Assembly: GCF_003751225.1 (NCBI RefSeq)
Contig: NZ_RJKE01000001.1
Span: forward strand, 9,424,001-9,488,000
DNA from: Actinocorallia herbida
GTDB lineage: Bacteria > Actinomycetota > Actinomycetes > Streptosporangiales > Streptosporangiaceae
Direction: 5' to 3'
DNA length: 64,000 bases
The notes under the pieces: model-generated
What the model saw: only the letters and a program-made list of their open reading frames with translations
Databases searched by the model: none
What the model was told of the DNA's origin: nothing
In this document: positions 1 through 7,240 of the stretch, one piece after another
Numbering within the stretch: the stretch's first letter is position 1
Layout of the letters: each line of letters starts with the position of its first letter
Translations under genes and position numbers: made by a program

Positions 1-1
1 G

Positions 2-247
2 CACGGCTTCAACTACCACGAGGCCGTCCAGACCAACCGCCTCATCAGCCTTGGCATGATCCACCCCACCCTGTCGAGCGTCTTCGACCTCGACACGGCC
101 GCCGACGCCACCCGCGCCGTCCAGACCAACCAGCACACCGGCAAGGTCGCCCTCCTGTGCGCCGCCCCCTCCGAGGGGCTCGGCATCGACGACCGCGAAC
201 TGCGCGAGAAGATCGGCGAAGACAAGATCAACCTCTACCGCTCGTGA
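2..247 (+). CDS. ccr: Crotonyl-CoA carboxylase/reductase, C-terminal end (partial)
   Basis: The window opens inside this gene; only the last 81 codons are present, read from base 2. The tail contains GKVALLCAAPSEGLGI followed by a charged segment ending in KINLYRS, the C-terminus typical of crotonyl-CoA carboxylase/reductase of the ethylmalonyl-CoA pathway. That cytoplasmic NADPH-dependent enzyme reductively carboxylates crotonyl-CoA to ethylmalonyl-CoA and supplies extender units or C2 assimilation. The catalytic and nucleotide-binding domains lie outside the window. A perfect hairpin follows 60 bp after the stop. The family call is firm for a fragment; the exact substrate (crotonyl-CoA or a longer enoyl-CoA) cannot be judged from the tail. 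Confidence 0.85.
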   Translation, partial: HGFNYHEAVQTNRLISLGMIHPTLSSVFDLDTAADATRAVQTNQHTGKVALLCAAPSEGLGIDDRELREKIGEDKINLYRS

Positions 248-306
248 TTCCCCGCGCCGCCCCGTCCGGAATGCCGCGGACGGGCGCCGAGCGCGGACGA
301 ACGCCG

Positions 307-341
307 ACGGCCCTCGTCCCGGTCTCCCGGACGAGGGCCGT
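307..341. terminator. Hairpin terminator after ccr
   Basis: Arms ACGGCCCTCGTCC (307-319) and GGACGAGGGCCGT (329-341) are perfectly complementary over 13 bp with a 9-nt loop, followed by TTT. It lies between the ccr stop and the stop of the opposing acyl-CoA dehydrogenase-like gene, so it can serve both directions. Confidence 0.8.
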
Positions 342-349
342 TTCGCGGG

Positions 350-1570
350 TCAGAGGAGGGGGTAGCGCGGGGGGTTCACGGCGTTGAGGAGGTGGTTGCC
401 GATGTGGTGGTGCTTCCAGCGGGCGGGGTCGTGGAGGGAGTGGACGCGGACGTTGCGCCAGTGGCGGTCGAGGCCGTGGCGGGAGTCGGCGGCGCTGGTG
501 CCGGCGAGTTCGAGGATGTCGGTGGCGATCTGGACGGAGATGTCCTGGGCGAAGGCCTTGGCCTCGGCGACGGCGAGTGAGGCGGCGGCGGTGTTCTCGT
601 CGGTGAGCTCGGGGGCCGCGTAGGCGGCGTCGAGGACGGCGCCGGCGCGGGCGAACAGGGCCTCGAGGGCGTGGAGGCGGGTGGTGAGCCTGCCGAAGTG
701 CACGAGGGTGTGCGGCTCGTCGGCGGCGCGGTCGTGGCCGGACTCGAACCAGGGGCGGCTGCGCTCGGCGACGAACGCGGCGCCGTCCTCCAGCGCGGCG
801 CGGCCGATGCCGACGTCGATCGCGGCGTGCAGGATCTGGTCGTAGGCGCCGAGGGTCTGCGGCGGCGGGTCGGCCGGGACGGGGCCGAGCACGAGGACCC
901 GGTCGGCCGGGACGCGCACGTCGGTGAAGGTGATCGAACCGCTGGCGGTCGGGCGCTGGCCGAAGGCCGTCCAGTCGTCGGCGAACTCGACGCCCTCGTC
1001 GTCGGGGCGGACGAAGGCGAGGACGGGCTGGGACTGGTCACCGTCGGTCGAGGCCGCCACGCCGATCCAGCCCGAGGCGAGCGCGCCGGTGGTGTAGAAC
1101 TTCTGCCCGTTCAGCAGGTGGCCGCCGTCCGGGTCCGCGGTGAGCGCGGTCTTCCGGTCGAAGATGTGCTTGGTGCCGCGCTCGGCCGTGGCGTTGCCGA
1201 ACCGGACGCCCCGGACCGCCTCGCCGAAGAAGAACTCCTTCTGCGCGTCCGAGCCCGCGGCCTTGAGGAGTTCGACGAGCACGAAGTGCGAGAGCAGGAG
1301 CTGAGAGACCGCCGCGTCGCCCACCGCGAGGAGCCGGAAGACCTCCGCGACGGTGCCGGGCCGTACCCCGCCGCCGCCGTAGGCCGCGGGGACGGCGATG
1401 CCGAGCAGTCCGGTCGCGGCGAGGTCGGCGAGTTCGGCCGCGGGATGCCGGGCTTCCCTGTCGCGTTCCGCGGATCCGGGACGGACGCGGTCGGCGACCT
1501 CGGCGGCGACCACGGGGGCGGTCTCGTCGGTGAGCGCGGGCGGCGCGGCCACTGCCGTCTGGGTTGTCAT
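350..1570 (-). CDS. SfnB/DszC-like acyl-CoA dehydrogenase-fold flavin oxidoreductase
   Basis: A 406-residue protein of the acyl-CoA dehydrogenase fold. The N-terminal helical domain, the middle beta domain (GQKFYTTGALASGWIGV) and the C-terminal four-helix domain are recognisable. The C-terminal signature HDPARWKHHHIGNHLLN, with its histidine-rich stretch, is characteristic of the SfnB/DszC branch, which uses reduced flavin and O2 on organosulfur or related compounds rather than dehydrogenating acyl-CoAs. The start follows an A/G-rich ribosome-binding stretch (AGAAGGTGACGAACT region) on the minus strand. It is divergently transcribed from an AhpD-like gene across about 100 bp carrying an inverted repeat. 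Family assignment is good; the substrate (sulfone, dibenzothiophene-like or other) is unknown. No flavin reductase or sulfonate transporter is adjacent. Confidence 0.8.
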   Translation of the reverse strand: MTTQTAVAAPPALTDETAPVVAAEVADRVRPGSAERDREARHPAAELADLAATGLLGIAVPAAYGGGGVRPGTVAEVFRLLAVGDAAVSQLLLSHFVLVELLKAAGSDAQKEFFFGEAVRGVRFGNATAERGTKHIFDRKTALTADPDGGHLLNGQKFYTTGALASGWIGVAASTDGDQSQPVLAFVRPDDEGVEFADDWTAFGQRPTASGSITFTDVRVPADRVLVLGPVPADPPPQTLGAYDQILHAAIDVGIGRAALEDGAAFVAERSRPWFESGHDRAADEPHTLVHFGRLTTRLHALEALFARAGAVLDAAYAAPELTDENTAAASLAVAEAKAFAQDISVQIATDILELAGTSAADSRHGLDRHWRNVRVHSLHDPARWKHHHIGNHLLNAVNPPRYPLL

Positions 1571-1623
1571 AGTTCGTCACCTTCTGTGGTTATAGCTACA
1601 TACTTGCCAAGTTCCCCTTCATT

Positions 1624-1640
1624 CCTACATTATCGGTAGG
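1624..1640. promoter_or_regulatory. Inverted repeat in divergent promoter region
   Basis: CCTAC-N7-GTAGG (1624-1628 and 1636-1640) sits in an AT-richer stretch between the SfnB-like and AhpD-like genes. It is a candidate operator or promoter element for one or both. No regulator is adjacent to assign it to. Confidence 0.35.
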
Positions 1641-1674
1641 GAAGATGGGAACAGCAGCAAGGAGAAAGTCAGTC

Positions 1675-2253
1675 ATGACGTTCGAAGTAGCCGAGCCCCG
1701 CCTGTCCCGGTTCGGGACCCCGGACCGGTCGAAGTTCCCCGCGGACGTCGAGGAGCTCTTCGTCGACGCGGAGAAGAAGCAGGGCCGCGTCCCCAACTAC
1801 CTGAACAGCTACGCCCACAACACGGAGACCCTCAAGCGGCTGCTGACCTTCTACCACTCGCTGTGGGACCCGAACGGGGGCACGCTCACCATCCAGGAGC
1901 GGGAGCTCATCTCCGTCGTCGTCTCGCACGAGAACGGCTGCGGTTACTGCAAGGCCAACCACCGCGCCGGCCTCGCCGCCGCCCTCAAGGACCGCGAGCT
2001 GGCCCACCGGATCGCCGACGACCACCACATCATCGGGTTCGGCCCGCGCGAGCAGGCGATCGTGGACCTGGCGGTCAAGCTCACCGTGAACCCGTCGCAC
2101 GTCAACGACACCGACGTCCTGGGCCTGCGCGACCACGGCCTCACCGACGAGCAGATCGTCGAGGTCATCGAGGTCACGTCCTTCTTCAACTACACCAACC
2201 GCCTCACCATCGGCATCGGCACCCGCCCCGACGAGGAGTTCTTCCAGCGCTGA
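1675..2253 (+). CDS. AhpD-like peroxidase-related protein (carboxymuconolactone decarboxylase fold)
   Basis: A 192-residue cytoplasmic protein with the AhpD/CMD core: helix ERELISVVVSHENG followed by the redox motif CGYC (Cys89 and Cys92) and His96 (C-x3-H). In AhpD the two cysteines and this histidine form the disulfide relay that reduces peroxidases or peroxides. An in-frame ATG 30 bases further upstream exists, but the ATG at 1675 is chosen because AGGAG lies about 10 bases before it and family members start near this residue. It is divergent from the SfnB-like flavoprotein, so it may detoxify peroxide from uncoupled flavin turnover (inference). The gene ends 47 bp before a perfect terminator shared with the convergent PucR gene. 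Confidence 0.85.
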   Translation: MTFEVAEPRLSRFGTPDRSKFPADVEELFVDAEKKQGRVPNYLNSYAHNTETLKRLLTFYHSLWDPNGGTLTIQERELISVVVSHENGCGYCKANHRAGLAAALKDRELAHRIADDHHIIGFGPREQAIVDLAVKLTVNPSHVNDTDVLGLRDHGLTDEQIVEVIEVTSFFNYTNRLTIGIGTRPDEEFFQR

Positions 2254-2300
2254 CCCTCCCCGCGGACCGGGGACCCTTCCGAGGGCATGGGGGAGAGAGA

Positions 2301-2337
2301 CGACGAAGGCCACCGCGATGAGCGGTGGCCTTCGTCG
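2301..2337. terminator. Perfect 16-bp bidirectional terminator hairpin
   Basis: Arms 2301-2316 (CGACGAAGGCCACCGC) and 2322-2337 are perfectly complementary with a 5-nt loop GATGA. The hairpin lies between the convergent AhpD-like and PucR genes and can stop both transcripts. Confidence 0.85.
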
Positions 2338-2355
2338 TTCGGCGTGTTCCGGCGG

Positions 2356-3618
2356 CTAGACGCGGCGGAGGCTGATGACCTCACCCGCGACCGCCTGGTC
2401 GGGCGCGGTCGGGACCGGCGCGACGGACTGCTGGAGCCTGCGGGCCCGCAGCACGATCTCCAGGTCGAACCGGAGATCGGGGTCGAGGAGCTGGTCGCCG
2501 AACAGCTCCTCGAGCTGGCGGAGGCGGTAACGGACGGTCTGCGGGTGGACATGCAGCCGCATCGCCACCTCGTTGGCGTTCCGGCCGGACTGGAGCCAGG
2601 CCAGGAGCGTCTCGGCGAGCCTGTCCTGCTGGCTGCTGCGCAGGTGCGCGAGGGGGGCCAGGCGCAGTTCGGCGAGCGACTTCAGCAGCTGCTCGTCCTG
2701 GAACAGGATGAGCGTGGACATGTGGTCGACGCACCGCACGACGCCTTCCGCGTCGATGACGCCGCGCTGGCCGAGCTGGAGCATGGCGCGGGCGAGCCGC
2801 ATCGAGTGGGCGGCCTCGGTGACCGGGACGGTCGGGCCGATGACGCCTGAGCAGTCCGAGAGGGCGCGGTCGACGAGCTGGTTGCGCCCTGGCCCGTCGG
2901 GGTCGGGGATGAGCAGGGACGGCTGGGTGCGGCCGAGGTCGACCAGCACGTCCGGCGGGAACGCGGGCGGACGGGTGTCCTGGTGGCGGATGTCGAGGGC
3001 GACGGCCGCGACGGTGCGGGGCATCGGCCAGTGGGCGGCGGCGGCGAGGTCGGCGATGGCGTCGTGGCCGGCGCCGCCGGACAGCAGCATGTCCAGCAGC
3101 CTGCGGCGGCGGCGCTGCATCTCGCCCGCGGCGTCGGCCTGGGCGAGCCGGTAACCTTCCGCGGCCTGGCGGGCGATGTCGTCCTGGTGGACGAAGACCG
3201 CCTCGCCCAGCGCGGTGATCACGCGGGGCTCCAGTTCCCAGGCGTTCTCCGAGAGCCGCCGCCAGGCGACGAGCCCGCCGACGCGCATCGCGGCCTGGAG
3301 CGGGTCGAGACTGCGGCCCTCGCCGGCCTCGCCGCGGCCGATGGCCTCGAAGAAGTCCGGGTCGGGGTGCGGTCCGCCTTGGGCGACCCGGTCGACGAAG
3401 TGGGTGAGCGCGCGCTCGACGACGGTGCGGAGGGTAGACGCGTAGGGGCCCTCACCCCTGGAGTATTCGCGGACCTGGAACCGGATCTCCTTGATGATCT
3501 CTTCGGCTACCAGGTCGAGGTGCGGCAGAACGTGTTCGGCGAGTTCGCGTGGAATGTCCGACCATGGGCCCCGCCCGGCACGCCCGGTGCGGGAGGGGAT
3601 GCCCACTTCTGCTGTCAC
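2356..3618 (-). CDS. PucR/CdaR-family transcriptional regulator
   Basis: A protein of about 420 residues with the C-terminal PucR-type helix-turn-helix (RLHVHPQTVRYRLRQLEELF, near the end) preceded by the GGDEF-like central region of this family. The N-terminal third is helical and charged, with no recognised ligand domain. The longest frame begins 21 bases upstream, but the GTG at 3618 is preferred because GGAGGT lies 7 bases before it. The promoter side holds a perfect 11-bp inverted repeat 51-78 bp upstream, a plausible autoregulatory operator. Family members sense small metabolites (purines, GABA, proline, fatty acids). The neighbours do not identify the inducer. Confidence 0.85.
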   Translation of the reverse strand: MTAEVGIPSRTGRAGRGPWSDIPRELAEHVLPHLDLVAEEIIKEIRFQVREYSRGEGPYASTLRTVVERALTHFVDRVAQGGPHPDPDFFEAIGRGEAGEGRSLDPLQAAMRVGGLVAWRRLSENAWELEPRVITALGEAVFVHQDDIARQAAEGYRLAQADAAGEMQRRRRRLLDMLLSGGAGHDAIADLAAAAHWPMPRTVAAVALDIRHQDTRPPAFPPDVLVDLGRTQPSLLIPDPDGPGRNQLVDRALSDCSGVIGPTVPVTEAAHSMRLARAMLQLGQRGVIDAEGVVRCVDHMSTLILFQDEQLLKSLAELRLAPLAHLRSSQQDRLAETLLAWLQSGRNANEVAMRLHVHPQTVRYRLRQLEELFGDQLLDPDLRFDLEIVLRARRLQQSVAPVPTAPDQAVAGEVISLRRV

Positions 3619-3668
3619 GCGGTGACCTCCATCCGGCATTGGCCCCGCGCGCCCTGGGGCAGATCGAT

Positions 3669-3696
3669 CGTCGTGATCACGTCAATGATCACGACG
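3669..3696. promoter_or_regulatory. 11-bp inverted repeat upstream of the PucR gene
   Basis: CGTCGTGATCA (3669-3679) and TGATCACGACG (3686-3696) are perfect complements around a 6-bp spacer. Position (about 50-80 bp before the GTG start) and size fit an operator for a dimeric or tetrameric regulator, most simply the adjacent PucR protein. Confidence 0.6.
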
Positions 3697-3731
3697 CAAT
3701 TTCACCTGAGAGATTGTGGTGTAAATCATGC

Positions 3732-3908
3732 TCTGGTGGTTCACCAGACCGCCAGTGTAGGTCCGGGGAGGGCCAGGATCGGTCGCGAGCCCTTGGCAAC
3801 TTCCGCGCTCTTTCCGGTGGGGGTCGTCCGGGTCGCCAGAATATGACCGACTTCCCAGGAGAATGGGGGTCTGCGGTGTGATGTTCCAATCTGGTAACGT
3901 TCGTTACC
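3732..3908. promoter_or_regulatory. Two further palindromes in the PucR-kinase intergenic region
   Basis: TCTGGTG-N3-CACCAGA (3732-3748) and GGTAACG-N2-CGTTACC (3893-3908) are both perfect 7-bp inverted repeats in the non-coding 3619-4246 stretch. The surrounding DNA is AT-richer than the genes, consistent with promoters. Their cognate regulators are unknown. Confidence 0.4.
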
Positions 3909-4246
3909 TGATCATGGTCCGCGCACCCCCCGCCCGTCGCCGATATTCGCATAACGCCATGCTGACCCGGCGAGTCAGTCCCCGTGGGCCATCGCGGCGA
4001 GGTCTCATCGAAAGTTCACCGGGCGGCCGTCCGTCTCAGCAGGTGGACCACGTTCTGCGTCCCCGCCCCCATATCCGTGATCGATTCAGTACAGTCGGTG
4101 ATGTCACCATGCGTGACGGGTCGGGACGCGATGGGTTGGGACGGCCGTTCGTCCGGGTAGGCACACCAGGGGCGGAGTCAAGGATCGGGATCGGGTCGCC
4201 GCGGCGGGGCGCCGCGGTCGTCGGGGGCAGGGCATCGGGGGTGCGC
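3909..4246. other. Rest of the intergenic region before the sensor kinase
   Basis: No convincing gene is seen. A frame continuous with the kinase runs back to 3863, but its Arg/Pro/Gly-rich translation looks non-coding; an in-frame ATG at 4109 is the only credible alternative start for the kinase. No clear terminator was found. Confidence 0.4.
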
Positions 4247-5566
4247 ATGAGGTGGTGGCCGCGCTCCATCAGGGCGCGCGACACCGTGGTGGCCGCGCTG
4301 CTGTCCGGCCTGGTCTTCAGCCTGCTCGCGATCGGCGTCACCAGTCTGTTCCGGCGCAACATCCAGACCCAGATCGTCGAGGCGGCCGAGCGCGCCGCGC
4401 GCCGGGTCTCGGCGGATGTCCGGGCGGACCGGCTCACCGACCCGATCCCGTCCGCGGCCGGCGTCCACCTCATCCAGGTCATCGACGAGAGCGGAAAGGT
4501 CATCGCCGGGACCGCCGACGCCCGCAACAAGCCCCCGCTCAGCCAGCTCCGCCCTCCCTCGGAGAACCGGATGGCCCAGCGGCTGGAGTGCCCGCCCGCT
4601 GCGCCCTGCGCCGAGGTGGTGGCGCTCCGCACGACCATCTACAGCGACTCCGACTTCGTGGTGGCGGCGGTGCCGCTGCCCAGCGCGATGACCGGTATCG
4701 GCCTCAATTTCCTCATCGGCCTCGGCGTCGTGGGCCTGTCCGCCCTCACGGCCTGGGCCACCTGGGTGATCGTCGGGCGGACGCTCGGGCCGATCGAGGC
4801 GATCCGGCGGCAGCTCGCGGAGATCAGCGCGTCCGACCTGCACCGGCGGGTGCCCGTCCCGAACGGGGACGACGAGATCGTGCGGCTGGCCAGGACGTCC
4901 AACGCGACCCTGGAGCGGCTGGAGCGGGCGGTGGACCGCCAGCGCCAGTTCGCCTCCGACGCCTCGCACGAGCTGCGCACCCCCATCGCGGGGCTGCGCG
5001 CCAACCTCGAGGGCGCGCTCCTGCACCCCGAGGACGCCGACTGGCAGGACGTGGCCAAGGCCGCGCTGCGCGACACCGACCGGCTCGAGGCGATCATCAC
5101 CGACCTGCTGTTGCTGTCCCAGCTCGGCGCGGGCACATCCGTCGCCGAGGACTTCGACCTCGGGGAGCTGGCCCGCCTGGAGTCGCGCAAGGGCGTCGAG
5201 GTGAACGCCCAGGACGGGGTGCGGGTGCACGGGGTGCGATTCCAGTTCGCCCGGCTCTACGGCAACCTGCTCGACAACGCCGAGCGCTACGGCGGCGGGG
5301 ACATCACCGTGTCGGTGCGCCGCGAGGGGGCCGAGGCGGTCATGAAGGTGTGCGACAACGGACCGGGCATCCCGCCGGAGGACCGCGAGCGCATCTTCGC
5401 CCGCTTCTCCCGGCTGGACACCGCCCGCAGCAGGAACGCGGGCGGCACGGGACTCGGCCTGGCCATCGCCCGCGACATCGCGCGCTCCCATGGCGGCGAT
5501 CTCGCGGCCGAGGACACCGTCCGCGGCGCCTGCTTCGTCCTCCGGCTGCCGATCGCGCGGTTCTAG
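4247..5566 (+). CDS. Orphan HAMP-containing sensor histidine kinase
   Basis: About 439 residues: transmembrane helix 1 (about 14-36), an extracytoplasmic sensor loop of about 115 residues, transmembrane helix 2 (about 152-176), HAMP (about 172-225), HisKA with phospho-acceptor His241 in SDASHELRTP, then HATPase_c with N-box LYGNLLDNAERYG, G1 CDNGPGIP and G2 GGTGLGLAI. The catalytic core is therefore intact. The sensor loop carries two cysteines in ECPPAAPC that could form a disulfide. No response regulator lies on either side, so the partner must be elsewhere. The stop shares the 4 bases CTAG (5563-5566) with the stop of the convergent hydrolase-like gene. Start choice (4247) places TM1 at the N-terminus as usual; 4109 is possible. 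Confidence 0.85.
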   Translation: MRWWPRSIRARDTVVAALLSGLVFSLLAIGVTSLFRRNIQTQIVEAAERAARRVSADVRADRLTDPIPSAAGVHLIQVIDESGKVIAGTADARNKPPLSQLRPPSENRMAQRLECPPAAPCAEVVALRTTIYSDSDFVVAAVPLPSAMTGIGLNFLIGLGVVGLSALTAWATWVIVGRTLGPIEAIRRQLAEISASDLHRRVPVPNGDDEIVRLARTSNATLERLERAVDRQRQFASDASHELRTPIAGLRANLEGALLHPEDADWQDVAKAALRDTDRLEAIITDLLLLSQLGAGTSVAEDFDLGELARLESRKGVEVNAQDGVRVHGVRFQFARLYGNLLDNAERYGGGDITVSVRREGAEAVMKVCDNGPGIPPEDRERIFARFSRLDTARSRNAGGTGLGLAIARDIARSHGGDLAAEDTVRGACFVLRLPIARF

Positions 5567-6324
5567 CCCGCGATCGCCACCCGCTGCCGCTCGGCGGCCG
5601 CCGTGGCGGTGAGGATCACTTCGGCGACCATGCGCGGGGCGTCGGCCATGGGGATCCGGCCGCAGCCGGGCAGCCGCAGGTGCGTGACATGGGGGAGCCG
5701 CGCGTGGGCCGAGCGGGCACAGGTGGGGGCGCCGCCGCCGCGCCGGGTGCCCCAGGCCAGGGTGACGGGCACGTCGGCGAGGTCGCCGGTGAAGGCGGAG
5801 CCGTCGTCGGGCACCGGAGGGGGCCCGCCGAACCCGGCGCGGTAGGGCAGCGATCCGGTGACGGGCGGGGCGACCAGCCGCTCCAGCAGCATGCCGGGCA
5901 GGGCCGCGCAGCGCCGGGCGGCGGCCAGGAGGAGCGAGGACCGGGACGCCTCGGCGAACCCGGTGGGGGCGATGGCGGTCGCGGAGGAGACGATGCCGCG
6001 CTCCGCGGCCTCCAGGGCGACGAGCCCGCCGAAGCCCCAGCCCGCGATGTGCGGGCGGTCGAGGCCGGTGATCGCGAGGGCGAGGGCGGTGGTGGTGGCG
6101 TCGAGGTCGCCGGGCGGGACGGTGGCGAGGAGGACCTCCCGTTCGGCCGCGAGGATGCCGATGACCGGCTCCCAGGCGCGGCCGCGGGACCCCGTGCCGC
6201 ACAGGACGACGAGCGGCGGGCCTGACCCGCGCCGAGCGAAGACCATGTCCATGGGAGGGAACATAACCGGCCAAGACCGGGTGGTCATAGGCGGCCGATC
6301 ACAAGAAACCCCGGAGAAACCCAC
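5563..6324 (-). CDS. Alpha/beta-hydrolase-fold protein lacking its catalytic triad
   Basis: A protein of up to 253 residues with clear alpha/beta-hydrolase layout: PLVVLCGTGSRGRAWEPVI (oxyanion strand region), the nucleophile-elbow equivalent HIAGWGFGG, the acid strand VTLAWGTR and the histidine-loop equivalent LPGCGRIPM. At each catalytic position the expected residue is missing: Ser to Gly97, Asp to Arg195, His to Arg223 (numbering from the GTG at 6324). It is unlikely to be a hydrolase by the usual mechanism; a binding or regulatory role, or early decay, is more plausible. GTG 6324 has GGAG a few bases upstream; in-frame ATGs at 6288, 6264, 6252 and 6246 are alternatives, the last fitting the fold best. 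The frame is intact with no frameshift. Confidence 0.75.
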   Translation of the reverse strand: MGFSGVSCDRPPMTTRSWPVMFPPMDMVFARRGSGPPLVVLCGTGSRGRAWEPVIGILAAEREVLLATVPPGDLDATTTALALAITGLDRPHIAGWGFGGLVALEAAERGIVSSATAIAPTGFAEASRSSLLLAAARRCAALPGMLLERLVAPPVTGSLPYRAGFGGPPPVPDDGSAFTGDLADVPVTLAWGTRRGGGAPTCARSAHARLPHVTHLRLPGCGRIPMADAPRMVAEVILTATAAAERQRVAIAG

Positions 6325-6365
6325 CTGTCTCCGCTAGGACACACCCCATGGTCGGGCTAGCGGCA

Positions 6366-6398
6366 GGTTCCGGCCGTCCCTAACCTTCGGCCGGAACC
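6366..6398. terminator. Hairpin downstream of the ECF sigma factor gene
   Basis: GGTTCCGGCCG (6366-6376) and CGGCCGGAACC (6388-6398) pair perfectly over 11 bp. The hairpin lies between the sigma factor stop and the start region of the hydrolase-like gene, so the two are probably separate transcripts. Confidence 0.65.
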
Positions 6399-6429
6399 GC
6401 ACGGCCCGGCGGGCCGGGCGGACCGGGGC

Positions 6430-6993
6430 TCAGACCCCCGCGGGGATCGCGCGGTCCTGCTCGGCGGCGCGTGGCTTGCGGTGCTCCAGCGCCATGCGCA
6501 GCTGGGCCCGGCCGCGGTGGATGCGGCTGCGGACGGTGCCGAGCTTGACGTCCAGGGTGGCGGCGATCTCCTCGTAGGTGAGGCCCTCGATGTCGCACAG
6601 GACGACGGCCACGCGGTATTCGGGTGCGAGGGAGTCCAGCGCGCTCTGCACGTCGGGGTCGAGCGCGGCGTCGTCGATGATCTGGGCGGGGCCGCGCTCT
6701 CCGCTGCGCAGCCGGGCGGCCGCCTCGTCGGAGAGGGCGTCGAAACGGATGCGCTGGCGGCGGCGGGCGCCGTCGAGGAAGAGGTTCGTGGTGATCCGGT
6801 GCAGCCAGCCTTCGAAGGTGCCCGGGGTGTAGGACGACAGGGATCGGAAGACCCGGACGAAGACGTCCTGGGTGAGGTCTTCGGCGTCGTGCCTGTTGCC
6901 GGTCAGCCGGTAGGCCAACCGGAACACTCGGCCGGAGTGCTCGGTGACGATCTGTTCCCAACTCGGCGGCGTCCAGGCAACCGGTGTGCTCAC
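6430..6993 (-). CDS. ECF-family RNA polymerase sigma factor (SigE-like)
   Basis: A 187-residue group 4 sigma factor. Region 2 ([21 protein letters not shown], about 24-44, then [13 protein letters not shown]) recognises the -10 element, and region 4 ([20 protein letters not shown]) carries the -35-binding helix-turn-helix. The acidic linker between them is normal for the family. The start is GTG at 6993 with a GGGGG stretch about 7 bases upstream. In many actinobacteria the SigE-type factor is followed by a zinc-binding anti-sigma factor, then htrA and tatB. Here the next gene is the degenerate hydrolase and no anti-sigma gene is seen, so control must come from elsewhere. The upstream 240 bp are shared with the divergent acyl-CoA synthetase. 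Confidence 0.9.
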   Translation of the reverse strand: MSTPVAWTPPSWEQIVTEHSGRVFRLAYRLTGNRHDAEDLTQDVFVRVFRSLSSYTPGTFEGWLHRITTNLFLDGARRRQRIRFDALSDEAAARLRSGERGPAQIIDDAALDPDVQSALDSLAPEYRVAVVLCDIEGLTYEEIAATLDVKLGTVRSRIHRGRAQLRMALEHRKPRAAEQDRAIPAGV

Positions 6994-7240
6994 GTCATGG
7001 CCCCCTGCTAGCTGGTTGCTGAATCGTTATCTACCCTGCCCACTGGTCCATAAGAGCGCCGTTAAGGGGTACGGGTCGGGGTTCCGTCCTTTCCGCACTA
7101 GACCCCAGCTCAGCGCCCTGGTAGCGAGTCCGAATTGTGATTCGAATCTCGTTGTGGGGGTGATGGGGGGTATTGCCGGTTAACCCAATCGAAACGAGGA
7201 TGGCCGCACGTCTCGCGCGATCACCCCCGGGAGGAGACCC

